Assembly: GCA_964242335.1 (NCBI GenBank)
Contig: CAXTAY010000009.1
Location: 1-64,000 of the forward strand
From: Lichenicoccus sp964242335
GTDB taxonomy: Bacteria; Pseudomonadota; Alphaproteobacteria; Acetobacterales; Acetobacteraceae
Direction of reading: 5' to 3'
DNA length: 64,000 nucleotides
In this document: positions 54,853 to 63,863 of the stretch, piece after piece
Layout: every line of letters begins with the position of its first letter
Numbering within the stretch: position 1 is the first letter of the stretch
Made by a program: the position numbers and the translations under genes
Notes under the pieces: model-generated
What the model saw: only the letters and a program-made list of their open reading frames with translations
The model's database searches: none
What the model was told of the DNA's origin: nothing

Positions 54853-55791
54853 ATGAGGGCCGACCTTCTCGACGTGTTCGCGGTCCGGGCGAACCCGCTG
54901 CGCTGGCGGCAGCCGGAAGCCGTCGCGAGGGACTGGGTGGAGCACATGCTGGATAGCGGCGTGCGGCTGCACCTGATCGAGGTGCAGTACGGCGAGCGGC
55001 CGTTCCTCTACGCCGACATCGCACACGTGAACCATGTCGGGCTGCGCGCGCGGACCTGGTGCTGGTCGAAGGAGAACGCGCTGAACATCGGCATCTCGCG
55101 GGTGCCCGACGCGCGCTACATCGCGACCTCCGACAGCGACGTGTTCCACCGCCGCCCCTCGTGGGCCGTGGAGACGGTGCAGGCGCTGCAGCATTACGAC
55201 GTGGTGCAGCCCTGGTCGGACGCCTACGACCTCGGGCCGCATGACGAGCACATCCAGCACCACGTCTCGTTCTGCCGGCAGTATCTGCACGGCCAGCCGG
55301 TGAGCCCGCGCGGGCCGAGATGGTGGAAGTTCTCCGGCGGCCCGTACGACTACCCCCACTCGGGCTATGTCTGGGCCTGGACGCGACAGGCGCTGGACTG
55401 GCTGGGCGGCCTGTTCGAGGTCGGCGGCATGGGCTCGGGCGACCACCACATGGCGCTGGCGCTGGCCGGCCAGGGTGCAGCCTCGCTGCCCGGCGGCTGC
55501 TCCACCGCCTATCGCGACCACGTGCTGCGCTGGCAGGCGCGGGCGCGGACGCACATCAACGGCAACATCGGCTACGTCCCCGGCACCGTCGAGCACCGCT
55601 TCCACGGCCGCAAGGATGATCGCGGCTACCTGAGCCGCTGGGACATGTTCATCCGGCACGGCTTCGATCCGGAGACCGACCTCAAGCGCAACACGCACGG
55701 CGTGTTCGAGTGGACCGGCAACAAGCCGGAACTGCGGCGCGAGTTCGACCTCTACCTGCGCAGCCGCAACGAGGACGTGAACGCGCTCTGA
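54853..55791 (+). CDS. Putative GT-A fold glycosyltransferase, phage-like type
   Basis: A 312-residue soluble protein not assigned to a known pathway. It resembles a GT-A nucleotide-sugar transferase: ENALNIGISRVPDARYIATS followed by DSDV (a DxD metal motif at about residue 98), then GGMGSGDHHMALALAG in the usual acceptor region and the ending RNEDVNAL. It has the strongest Shine-Dalgarno in the window (AAGGAGG, six bases before ATG). It converges on ggt nine bases downstream; related proteins occur in phages, but no phage gene is nearby. Confidence 0.6.
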   Translation: MRADLLDVFAVRANPLRWRQPEAVARDWVEHMLDSGVRLHLIEVQYGERPFLYADIAHVNHVGLRARTWCWSKENALNIGISRVPDARYIATSDSDVFHRRPSWAVETVQALQHYDVVQPWSDAYDLGPHDEHIQHHVSFCRQYLHGQPVSPRGPRWWKFSGGPYDYPHSGYVWAWTRQALDWLGGLFEVGGMGSGDHHMALALAGQGAASLPGGCSTAYRDHVLRWQARARTHINGNIGYVPGTVEHRFHGRKDDRGYLSRWDMFIRHGFDPETDLKRNTHGVFEWTGNKPELRREFDLYLRSRNEDVNAL

Positions 55792-55800
55792 GGCGACGCC

Positions 55801-57576
55801 TCATTCGCCGATCGCGGCCGCCCCGGGGTGCCGGCGATCGATGCCGCCGAACACGCGGTTGCCGTCGGTAGCGGCGACGCCGAGCGCCGGCCCGCCGACC
55901 AGGATGCCCTGGGCGGAACCCCACGGCTCGTGCTGCCTGAACACGTAGCCCTCGGCGGTCAGCGTCCTGATCGTGGCGTCCGAGAGCGCGCCGGGCTCGA
56001 CCCACACCGTCTGCGGCGTCCACTGCTCGTGGATGCGCCCGTCATCGATCGCCTGCTGGATGGTGCGGCCGTAATCGACCACGCCGAGGATCGCCGACAG
56101 GGTGATGGTCGGGATCAGCGAACCGCCGGGCGAGCCGATCACCATCACCGCACGCCCGTGCCGGGACAGGATGGTCGGCGACATCGACGACAGCGGCGTC
56201 TTGCCGGGCTGCACCGCGTTCGCGGCACTGCCGACGATGCCGAACATGTTGGGGACACCGACCTTGGTGGCGAAATCGTCCATCTCGTCGTTCAGGGTGA
56301 TGCCGGTGCCGGGCGCCACCACCTGCGCGCCGAACCAGCCGTTCAGCGTGTAGGTGACCGCGACCGCGCGGCCCTGGCGGTCGATGATCGAGTAGTGCGT
56401 GGTCTCCTGCTTCTCTTCCTGGCGCGGCATCAGCGCGGCCGACGAGACTGCGTGATCCGCAGGCGTCTCCTGGCGCACGGCGGCGGCGTAGGCGGGATCG
56501 ATCAGCCGCTTCACCGGATCGTGGACGAACGCCGGGTCGCCCAGGCCCTGGCGGTCGGCATAGGCGCGGCGCATCGCCTCGATCTCGTGCTGGATCGCGG
56601 CGGTGCTGTGGAAACCCAGGCCGCGCATGTCGTAGCCGGACAGGATGTTGAGGATCTCGCACAGTGCGACGCCGCCGCCCGAGGGAGGCGGTGCGGTGTC
56701 GACGTGCAGGCCGCGATAGCTGCACGACAGGGTGGGCAGGATGCGGACCCGGTAGGCGGCGAAGTCGCGCGCGGCCAGGATGCCGTCGCCGTGGCGGCTG
56801 GCGGCGACGATGGCGTGCGCGATCGGCCCGTCATAGAACGCCGCCGCGCCGTGCCGGCTGATCGCCTGCAGGCTGCTCGCGAGGTCGGTCTGCACCAGGC
56901 GATCGCCCGGCTGCAGCGGCGTGCCGTCCGGGCGCAGGAAGATGCGGGACGAGGCCGGGTCGGCCTTGAAGCCGTCGGTGCTGGTGTGCAGGAGTGCGGC
57001 GTCGCCCTCACCGAGCACGAAGCCGTCGCGGGCGAGCGCGATCGCCGGCGCCATCACCCGGGCGCGCGGCAGGCTGCCGTATGCGCGCAGCACCGTCTCC
57101 ATGCCGGCCACCGTGCCCGGCACGCCGACCGCCTTCCAGCCATGCAGCGACAGGCCATGCACGACCTGGCCCTGGCGGTCCTGGAACATCGTCTCGGTGG
57201 CGGCGAGCGGCGCGTGCTCGCGGAAATCGATGAACACCGCGTGGCCGTCCGGCTGCAGCAGCGTCATGAAGCCGCCGCCGCCGATATTGCCGGCAGCCGG
57301 ATACACCACCGCCAGCGCGTAGGCGACCGCGACCGCGGCATCGACCGCGTTGCCGCCATCGGCCAGGATCTTCGCGCCGACGGCGGAGGCGAGCGACTGC
57401 GCGGTGACCACCATACCGTGCCTGGCCGCGACCGGTGCCGCCGCATCGGCGGCCTGGGCCGCGCCCGCGACCGCCAGCGGATCGGCGGCAGCGGCGTCAG
57501 CAACACCGCCGACGGCGAGCAGGCAGCCGGACAGCGCCAGCGCGGCCAGCCGCACGGCACCGGTAGTCCCGCCCAT
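55801..57576 (-). CDS. ggt: Gamma-glutamyltransferase
   Basis: Periplasmic N-terminal-nucleophile hydrolase that cleaves glutathione and other gamma-glutamyl compounds. About 591 residues with a signal peptide (LAALALSGCLLAVGGVADAAA). Autocatalytic cleavage is expected before the first Thr of TTHYS (about residue 392), giving large and small subunits. Also visible: ANIGGGGFMTLL-like glycine loop (NIGGGGFMT), TLNDEMDDF, PLSSMSPTI and IGSPGGSLI. ATG 57576 is five bases after the map stop, so it is co-transcribed with map; an upstream extension would overlap map. Confidence 0.95.
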   Translation of the reverse strand: MGGTTGAVRLAALALSGCLLAVGGVADAAAADPLAVAGAAQAADAAAPVAARHGMVVTAQSLASAVGAKILADGGNAVDAAVAVAYALAVVYPAAGNIGGGGFMTLLQPDGHAVFIDFREHAPLAATETMFQDRQGQVVHGLSLHGWKAVGVPGTVAGMETVLRAYGSLPRARVMAPAIALARDGFVLGEGDAALLHTSTDGFKADPASSRIFLRPDGTPLQPGDRLVQTDLASSLQAISRHGAAAFYDGPIAHAIVAASRHGDGILAARDFAAYRVRILPTLSCSYRGLHVDTAPPPSGGGVALCEILNILSGYDMRGLGFHSTAAIQHEIEAMRRAYADRQGLGDPAFVHDPVKRLIDPAYAAAVRQETPADHAVSSAALMPRQEEKQETTHYSIIDRQGRAVAVTYTLNGWFGAQVVAPGTGITLNDEMDDFATKVGVPNMFGIVGSAANAVQPGKTPLSSMSPTILSRHGRAVMVIGSPGGSLIPTITLSAILGVVDYGRTIQQAIDDGRIHEQWTPQTVWVEPGALSDATIRTLTAEGYVFRQHEPWGSAQGILVGGPALGVAATDGNRVFGGIDRRHPGAAAIGE

Positions 57577-57581
57577 ACGAC

Positions 57582-58391
57582 TCAGGCGGCTTGCTGATAT
57601 GGCGGCTTGTGCAGACCTGCCGGTGAGAGGGTGAAAATCTCGCATCCGTCCTCCGTGACGCCGACCATGTGCTCGAACTGAGCCGACAGGCTGCGGTCAC
57701 GGGTGACGGCTGTCCAGCCGTCGTCGAGAATCTTCACGTCCGGACGGCCTGCATTCACCATCGGCTCGATGGTGAAGAACATGCCGGCCTGCAGCACGGT
57801 GCCCTGCCCGGCCTTGCCGAAATGCAGGATGTTGGGCGCCTCGTGGAAGCGCTGGCCGATGCCGTGGCCGCAGAAGTCGCGCACCACGGAGAAGCGCTGC
57901 TGCTCGACGAAGCCCTGTATGGCGTGGCCCAGGTCGCCGAGCGTGCGGCCGGGCCGCACCGCGGCGAGGCCGCGCTGCAGCGCCTCGTAGGTCACCTCGA
58001 TCAGCATCGCCGCACGACGCGGGATCGGGTCGACCACGTACATGCGGCTGCTGTCGCCGAACCAGCCATCGAGGATGGAGGTGACGTCGATGTTGAGGAT
58101 GTCGCCCTCCTGCAGCCGGCGTTCGCCGGGGATGCCGTGACAGACGACGTGGTTGATCGAGATGCAGGAGGATTTCGGGTAGCCGCGATAGTTCAGGGTC
58201 GCCGGGATCGCGCCGTGATCGAGAGTGAACTCGTGGATTAGCCGGTCGAGCTCGCCGGTGGTGACGCCGTGGCGGACGTGCGGCGCGATCATGTCGAGGG
58301 TCAGTGCCGCGAGCCGGCCCGCCGCGCGCATCCCCTCGAAATGTTCGCTCGGATGCAGGATGATATGCCTGCCGTCCGTCTCACCGTCCAT
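57582..58391 (-). CDS. map: Methionine aminopeptidase, type I
   Basis: Removes the initiator methionine. The 269-residue enzyme has the five metal ligands in place: INIDVTSILDGWFGDSS (two Asp), FCGHGIGQRFHEAPNI (His), FFTIEPMVN (Glu) and QFEHMVGVT (Glu). SCISINHVVCHGIP precedes them. It is followed five bases later by ggt. The N-terminal start DGETDGRHIILHP is slightly longer than average. Confidence 0.96.
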   Translation of the reverse strand: MDGETDGRHIILHPSEHFEGMRAAGRLAALTLDMIAPHVRHGVTTGELDRLIHEFTLDHGAIPATLNYRGYPKSSCISINHVVCHGIPGERRLQEGDILNIDVTSILDGWFGDSSRMYVVDPIPRRAAMLIEVTYEALQRGLAAVRPGRTLGDLGHAIQGFVEQQRFSVVRDFCGHGIGQRFHEAPNILHFGKAGQGTVLQAGMFFTIEPMVNAGRPDVKILDDGWTAVTRDRSLSAQFEHMVGVTEDGCEIFTLSPAGLHKPPYQQAA

Positions 58392-58485
58392 GGCATGCCC
58401 TCCTGCGCCTCATGCAGCCGCCCTGGGCAAGAAAATGAGCGGCCGGATGCGGTAAAGCAAGGGCGGGAGCGGGGCGAGCGACGCG

Positions 58486-59634
58486 TCAGGCGTCCCGATC
58501 GGCTCCGGCGTCGGCGGCGCTGGTCAGGCGGACGCGGACAGGGCGATGGACGTGCGCCAGCACACGGCGGAGCCGCGCCCCGGCGAAGTGCATCAGCCGC
58601 TCGCCGCGCCCGACATGGATGGTGGCCATGGTCAGGTGCACCGCGCGCAGACGCAGGCCGCGATGCAGGTGATGCCGGCCGCGCCAGACCGGCTCGGCCA
58701 CCGCGGCCGGAGCGGCGTCGTCGGAGACCAGGGTCATCGCGTGGGCGCGGCGGCCGGGTGCGCGCGGGAGCGCCGGGCGCGCCATGATCGGCACCCCCTC
58801 CTGCTGGAAGCCGGCATCGAGCAGGTTGGCCATCATCGCGGTGCGCTGCGGGTTGCTGCGGGCGCCGAGCAGCACGGCGATCAGCCGCACGTTGCCTCTC
58901 ACGGCGGAGGAGACCAGGTTGTGCCCGGCATCGGCGGTGTAGCCGGTCTTCAGGCCGTCGGCGCCGGGGTAGAGACGCAGCATCGGATCGTGGTTGCCGA
59001 TGGTGCGGCCGTGGAACATGAAGGCCGGCACCGCGAAGTAGTGATACTGGTCGGGGAAGTCGCGGATCAGGTGGCGTGCGAGGGCGGCGAAGTCGCGGGC
59101 GGTGGAGACCTGCTCCGGGTCCGGCAGGCCGGAGGCGTTGCGGAACGTCGTGTTGCTCATGCCGAGCAGGCGCGCCTGCTGGGTCATGATCTGGCCGAAA
59201 CGATGCTCGTCGCCGGAGGCGAGCATCTCGCCGAGCGCGCAGGCGGCGTCGTTCGCCGACTTGGTGACCAGCGCCAGGATCGCCTGTTCGACCGTCACGT
59301 AGGTGCCCGGGACCAGCCCGAGCTTGGAGGGCTCCATCGAGGCGGCGTGGGCGGACACCGGAACCGCCTGATCCAGGGCGATGTGGTTGTCGCGCAGCGC
59401 CTGGAACGCGAGGTAGAGCGTCATCAGCTTGGTCAGGCTGGCCGGAAAGCGCTGCAGGTCCTGGTTGTACTGCTGCAGCACCTGGCCGCTGTTGGCGTCC
59501 ATCACGAAGGAGCTGACCTGGCCGACGTACTGCGCCTGCGCCGGCCGGGCGGCGAGGCTCGCGATGCCGCAGCCCCCGAGGCCCACCAGCAGCAGCCGCA
59601 TGGGCCAGCCGTCGGCAATTCGTTTCGACGTCAT
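58486..59634 (-). CDS. D-alanyl-D-alanine carboxypeptidase (PBP5/6 family)
   Basis: Trims cross-linkable pentapeptides in peptidoglycan. The 382-residue protein has a signal peptide (LLLVGLGGCGIASLAARPAQA), active-site SLTK (Ser66-Lys69), SAN (126-128) and KTG in LKTGYTADAGHNLVSS (about 233). The C-terminal 120 residues are basic and unlike the usual PBP5 beta domain, with no clear amphipathic anchor helix. ATG 59634 follows GAGGAG; upstream in-frame sequence is not conserved. Confidence 0.93.
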   Translation of the reverse strand: MTSKRIADGWPMRLLLVGLGGCGIASLAARPAQAQYVGQVSSFVMDANSGQVLQQYNQDLQRFPASLTKLMTLYLAFQALRDNHIALDQAVPVSAHAASMEPSKLGLVPGTYVTVEQAILALVTKSANDAACALGEMLASGDEHRFGQIMTQQARLLGMSNTTFRNASGLPDPEQVSTARDFAALARHLIRDFPDQYHYFAVPAFMFHGRTIGNHDPMLRLYPGADGLKTGYTADAGHNLVSSAVRGNVRLIAVLLGARSNPQRTAMMANLLDAGFQQEGVPIMARPALPRAPGRRAHAMTLVSDDAAPAAVAEPVWRGRHHLHRGLRLRAVHLTMATIHVGRGERLMHFAGARLRRVLAHVHRPVRVRLTSAADAGADRDA

Positions 59635-59846
59635 CTCGAACTCCTCACGCCCCAATCTGGACGCCCCGCCTGGACGCCGCGCCTGGCAAACCTCGTCGCG
59701 AGCGACGTCCTGACCCATGCTGCCGCCGATCCGGTGAGGCCGCAGCATGGTGACCTCGCTTTGGCGTGATCGAGGCAAGCTAACGACTCCGCAAGCGGCG
59801 CGTCCAGAAGATTCTCGTCCAATCTTAAGGACTTGGGACGGTTTTG

Positions 59847-59876
59847 TTGAACTGTGGCCGGATCGCCGGATAGACT
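59847..59876 (+). promoter_or_regulatory. Candidate sigma-70 promoter of clpS
   Basis: TTGAAC at 59847-59852, an 18-base spacer and TAGACT at 59871-59876. It lies in the 353-base gap between the carboxypeptidase and clpS, in which I see no gene. Transcription would begin near 59883, giving clpS a leader of about 105 bases and arguing against the upstream in-frame starts (59880, 59883). Confidence 0.5.
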
Positions 59877-59987
59877 GTTTTGATGCCGACGTCGCCGAAC
59901 CAGCCCGCGCGATCCGCCTGCGCCGCCGCCGGCGCGGCCATCCGCGCGCTTGCGCAACCGGCCGCGATACCCCATCTCCGCGCCAGC

Positions 59988-60356
59988 ATGAGTGATCCCG
60001 ACAAGAGCGGACCGCCCGGACCCACCAACCCTGGCGGCACCGGAGACGACTCCAACACCGGTCCGAACACCGGCGTGGTGGTGAAGGCGCGGCCGCGCAC
60101 GCGCAAGCCCGCGATGTACAAGGTCCTGATGCTCAACGACGACTACACGCCGATGGAGTTCGTCGTGCATGTGCTGGAGCGCTTCTTCCAGAAGAACCGC
60201 GACGAGGCGACGCGGATCATGCTGCACGTGCACAAGCGCGGCGTCGGCGTCTGCGGCGTGTTCACCTACGAGGTCGCGGAGACCAAGGTCACCCAGGTGA
60301 TGGACCTGGCACGGCAGAACCAGCACCCGCTGCAATGCACGATCGAGAAGGACTGA
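59988..60356 (+). CDS. clpS: ClpS, N-end rule adaptor of ClpAP
   Basis: Delivers proteins with destabilising N-termini to ClpA. The 122-residue protein has a flexible N-terminal tail rich in Gly/Pro/Thr and the ClpS core: YKVLMLNDDYTPMEFVVHVL (the Asp pair binding the alpha-amino group), a helix with RDEATRIMLHVHKRG, and the final TYEVAETKVTQVMDLARQ. ATG 59988 gives a family-like length. The clpA gene follows 179 bases later. Confidence 0.95.
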   Translation: MSDPDKSGPPGPTNPGGTGDDSNTGPNTGVVVKARPRTRKPAMYKVLMLNDDYTPMEFVVHVLERFFQKNRDEATRIMLHVHKRGVGVCGVFTYEVAETKVTQVMDLARQNQHPLQCTIEKD

Positions 60357-60406
60357 TCGCCCTTCGCCCTTCCCGGGGAAGCTGATGCTTCCCATATCGT
60401 CGGTCA

Positions 60407-60430
60407 CGCCCACGTTCATGGGCGCGTTTT
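60407..60430 (+). terminator. Weak intrinsic terminator or attenuator between clpS and clpA
   Basis: Stem cgccca/tgggcg with a six-base loop (60407-60424), followed by cgttttctct. The T-tract has only four consecutive Ts. It may lower clpA transcription relative to clpS or mark a separate clpA promoter. Confidence 0.4.
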
Positions 60431-60535
60431 CTCTGGCCTTCGCTGCGAAACCCCCCAAAGATGCTTCCTGAACCGGCGTCAGGACCATCTCCTTCGGGAG
60501 CTGCCGGCTCGGGCTGATCGGAAGGAGCGTCATCT

Positions 60536-62525
60536 ATGTTGTCTCGCAACCTTGAACAGACGCTCCACCGCGCCCTTTCGCTCGCGGGCGAGCGTCGGCA
60601 CGAGTACGCGACTCTCGAGCATCTGCTGCTGGGTCTGGTCGATGACGGCGATGCCGCCACCGTGCTGCGCGCCTGCGGCGTCGACCTCGACAAGATCCGC
60701 ACCGACCTGACCGAGTTCCTCGACAAGGATCTCGCCGGTCTCGCTTCCGATCGCGCCACCGAACCGAAGCCCACCGCGGCGTTCCAGCGCGTGGTGCAGC
60801 GTGCCGCGATCCACGTGCAGTCCTCCGGCCGCGACGAGGTCACCGGCGCCAACGTGCTGGTGGCGCTGTTCTCCGAGCGCGAGAGCCACGCGGTGTATTT
60901 CCTGCAGCTGCAGGACATGACGCGCCTGGACGCCGTCAACTTCATCTCGCACGGCATCGCCAAGGCGCCGGGACGCGCCACGCAGCGTCCGGTCGCGGGC
61001 GCCTCCGGCAATGACGGCTCGGAGGAGCGCGAGGAGCGCGGCCGCACCGGCAAGAACCAGGACGGGCTGTCGGCGTACTGCGTCAACCTCAACAAGAAGG
61101 CGCAGGCCGGCAAGATCGACCCGCTGATCGGTCGCGACCAGGAGATCGAGCGCACCATCCAGATCCTGTGCCGGCGCACCAAGAACAACCCGCTCTACGT
61201 GGGCGATCCGGGCGTCGGCAAGACCGCGATCGCCGAGGGCCTGGCCAAGCGCATCGTCGAGGGCGACGTGCCGGAGGTGCTGGCGAAGTCCACCATCTAC
61301 GCGCTCGACATGGGGGCGAGAAGGACCGCGCGCTGGTGCGGCGGTTCCAGAAGATCGACGTCAACGAGCCCTCGGTCGAGGACGCGGTCAAGATCCTGCG
61401 CGGGCTCAAGGCGAACTACGAGAAGCACCACAAGGTGCGCTACACCGAGGAGGCGATCCGCGCCTCGGTCGAGCTCGCCGCCAAGTACATCCACGACCGC
61501 AAGCTGCCGGACAAGGCGATCGACGTGATCGACGAGGTCGGCGCGTCGCGCATGCTGCTGCCCGAGGGCAAGCGCCGCAAGACGGTGACGCTGCGCGACG
61601 TCGAGGAGATCGTCGCCAAGATCGCCCGCATCCCGCCCAAGAGCGTGTCCGCCGACGACAAGGAGACGCTGCGCTCGCTGGAGCGCGACCTCAAGGCGAT
61701 GGTGTTCGGCCAGGACCGTGCGATCGAGGCGCTCTCGGCGGCGATCAAGCTGTCGCGCGCCGGCCTGCGCGACGCCGAGAAGCCGATCGGCAACTACCTG
61801 TTCTCCGGCNNNNNNNNNNNNNNNNNNNNNNNNNNNNNNNNNNNNNNNNNNNNNNNNNNNNNNNNATCGACCAGCACCCGCACGCGGTGCTGCTGCTCGA
61901 CGAGATCGAGAAGGCGCACCAGGATCTCTACAACATCCTGCTGCAGGTCATGGATCACGGCAAGCTCACCGACCACAACGGCAAGACGGTGGATTTCCGC
62001 AACGTCATCCTGATCATGACCACCAATGCCGGTGCCGCCGACCTCACCCGCGAGGCGATCGGCTTCGGCCGCGATAGCCGCTCGGGCGAGGACGAGGAGG
62101 CGATCAAGCGCATGTTCACGCCGGAGTTCCGCAACCGGCTCGACGCCACCATCCCGTTCGCCGGCCTGACCCCGGAGATCGTGGCGCAGGTGGTCGAGAA
62201 GTTCGTCCTGCAGCTCGAGGCGCAGCTCGCCGACCGCAACGTCACCATCGAGCTGTCCTCGGCCGCCAAGGAGTGGCTGGCGGAGCGCGGCTACGACCGG
62301 CTCTACGGCGCCCGGCCGCTTGCCCGGGTGATCCAGGAGTACATCAAGAAGCCGCTGGCGGAGGAGCTGCTGTTCGGTCGCCTGGTCAAGGGCGGGGCGG
62401 TCAAGGTGAGCCTGCGCGACGGCAAGCTCGCGTTCGACTATGTCGAGGCGGCGGCGAGTGCGGCACCCACCGAGAGCGACGGCGACGAGGGTGGCTCCGA
62501 GCGCGAGTCCGAGACCGCCCAGTAG
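60536..62525 (+). CDS. clpA: ClpA, ATPase subunit of ClpAP, interrupted by a deletion and an N gap
   Basis: AAA+ unfoldase feeding ClpP. Readable parts are the N-domain (SRNLEQTLHRALSLAGERRH), D1 Walker A GDPGVGKTAIAEGLAKR, then, after a junction at about 61313-61317, the continuation EKDRALVRRFQKIDV in another frame, the D2 start NYLFSG, 56 Ns, and after them IDQHPHAVLLLDEIEKAHQ to the C-terminus in a third frame. By comparison with the family, about 80 residues of D1 (with Walker B and the pore loop) and about 57 residues of D2 (with Walker A) are absent. As drawn it cannot encode a working protein. clpA is normally intact, so assembly faults are likely. Confidence 0.9.
61810..61865. other. 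Assembly gap (56 Ns) inside clpA
   Basis: Unresolved bases. Family comparison predicts about 170 bases missing between the SG and IDQHP codons, so the gap length is not the true distance. The neighbouring frame changes across it. Confidence 0.99.
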
Positions 62526-62528
62526 CAG

Positions 62529-62560
62529 CCGGTCGGTCGGTCCCTTCCGGGGCCGACCGG
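62529..62560. terminator. Hairpin after clpA, between convergent genes
   Basis: ccggtcgg pairs with ccgaccgg, and an inner segment can extend the stem (tcggtccc with ggggccga, one wobble), giving a strong GC hairpin three bases after the clpA stop and directly before the end of the convergent small gene. No T-tract. Confidence 0.6.
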
Positions 62561-62561
62561 A

Positions 62562-62831
62562 TCAGTGCGCCGCGGGGCTCGACGGCGGCGGTACTGCCGG
62601 CGCGGCGCGATGCTTCGGGGCTTTCGCCGGTCGGTGCGCGTAGGCACGGCGCATGGCGCCGGGCTGATTGATCGGCGCCGCGTTGGGAGGCGTCGACAAC
62701 GCCTGGCTGGGTCCGGTTCCGGCAGCACCCTCGGCGGTCTGTGCGCCTGCGGCCGATGGCAGCCACGCCACCGCCGCGCCCAGCATCGCGGCGAGGAGCA
62801 GTGGCCGGCGGTCCGAAGATGCGATCGTCAT
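62562..62831 (-). CDS. Small secreted protein, unknown
   Basis: About 89 residues with a signal peptide (LLLAAMLGAAVAWLPSAAGA, cleavage likely after AGA), then a low-complexity mature part rich in Ala and Pro with basic residues (RRAYAHRPAKAPKHR). Not recognised. GTG 62834 is an alternative start one codon upstream. Like the gene at 46489 it ends in a basic patch, but the sequences are not otherwise similar. Confidence 0.6.
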   Translation of the reverse strand: MTIASSDRRPLLLAAMLGAAVAWLPSAAGAQTAEGAAGTGPSQALSTPPNAAPINQPGAMRRAYAHRPAKAPKHRAAPAVPPPSSPAAH

Positions 62832-62983
62832 CACGCTGTTCCTGCAGGTGAAGAGTGGGCGTGACGGCAGGCTACGACGTTCGGGTGTGCGAGGTAAGCC
62901 TCGTCACCGTCCGGGTGCGGATGTCGGCAACCCGATGCTGGCGACATCGTTGCCTGATCTCATCGATGCGACGGGGATCCGGC

Positions 62984-63844
62984 ATGCTGCGCGCCACCTG
63001 GGTGCTGCTCAAGAACAGCGTGAACGGCTACGTCGAGGACGACGCGCTGTCGCGCGGTGCGGCGATCGCCTACTACACGATCTTCTCGATCGCGCCGGTG
63101 CTGGTGATCGTCATCGCCATGGCCGGTCTCGTCTACGGGGCGGAGGCGGCCCGCGGCGCGATCGCGGGCGAGCTGCAGGGCATGATGGGCCATGACGGCG
63201 CCGAGGCGATCCAGGCGATGATCGCCTCGGCCCGCAGCAAGGATAGCGGCCTGCTCGCCACGGTGCTCGGCCTCGCGACCCTGCTGCTCACCGCCACCGG
63301 CGTGTTCGGCGAGATGCAGACCGCACTCAACGTGATCTGGAAGGTCAAGCCGGACCCGGCGAGCTCCACGGTCTCCCGCCTGGTGCGGGCCCGTGCCGCG
63401 AGCCTGGGACTGGTAGCGACACTCGGCTTCCTGCTGATGGTCTCGCTCGCCGCCAGCGCCGGCATCACCGCCCTCGGCGACGTGCTGCAGCGGGTGCTGC
63501 CGGATGTGCGGCTGCTGCTGCGGCTGGTCAACTTCCTGCTCTCGTTCGGCATGATCACGGTGCTGTTCGCCGCGATCTACAAGGTGCTGCCCGACCGGTC
63601 GATCGAGTGGTACGACGTCTGGATCGGCGCCCTGGCCACCGCCTTCCTGTTCACCGTCGGCAAGACGGTGATCGGCATCTATATCGGCAGCAGCCAGGTC
63701 GCATCGTCCTACGGTGCCGCGGGGGCCCTGGTGATCGTCCTGCTGTGGGTCTACTACTCGGCGCAGATCTTCCTGTTCGGCGCCGAGTTCACCCGTGCCT
63801 TCGCGAGCCGGCACGGCAGCATGGCAGAGCGCGCGGGACCCTGA
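62984..63844 (+). CDS. YihY/BrkB family inner-membrane protein
   Basis: A 286-residue integral membrane protein with six hydrophobic helices. The family start pattern DDALSRGAAIAYYTIFSIAPVLVI is present (about 19-42), with LLTATGVFGEMQTALNVIW in the middle and GAAGALVIVLLWVYYSAQIFLFGAEF near the end. The old annotation ribonuclease BN for this family is incorrect; function is unknown. ATG 62984 begins six bases after gggga. Confidence 0.92.
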   Translation: MLRATWVLLKNSVNGYVEDDALSRGAAIAYYTIFSIAPVLVIVIAMAGLVYGAEAARGAIAGELQGMMGHDGAEAIQAMIASARSKDSGLLATVLGLATLLLTATGVFGEMQTALNVIWKVKPDPASSTVSRLVRARAASLGLVATLGFLLMVSLAASAGITALGDVLQRVLPDVRLLLRLVNFLLSFGMITVLFAAIYKVLPDRSIEWYDVWIGALATAFLFTVGKTVIGIYIGSSQVASSYGAAGALVIVLLWVYYSAQIFLFGAEFTRAFASRHGSMAERAGP

Positions 63845-63863
63845 CGCAGGCCCGAGGCTTCCC

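Noticed and set aside
60536..62525. clpA as a true pseudogene
   Set aside because: The coding parts on both sides are fully conserved with no scattered stops, and an N run is present. Assembly faults explain it better than decay.
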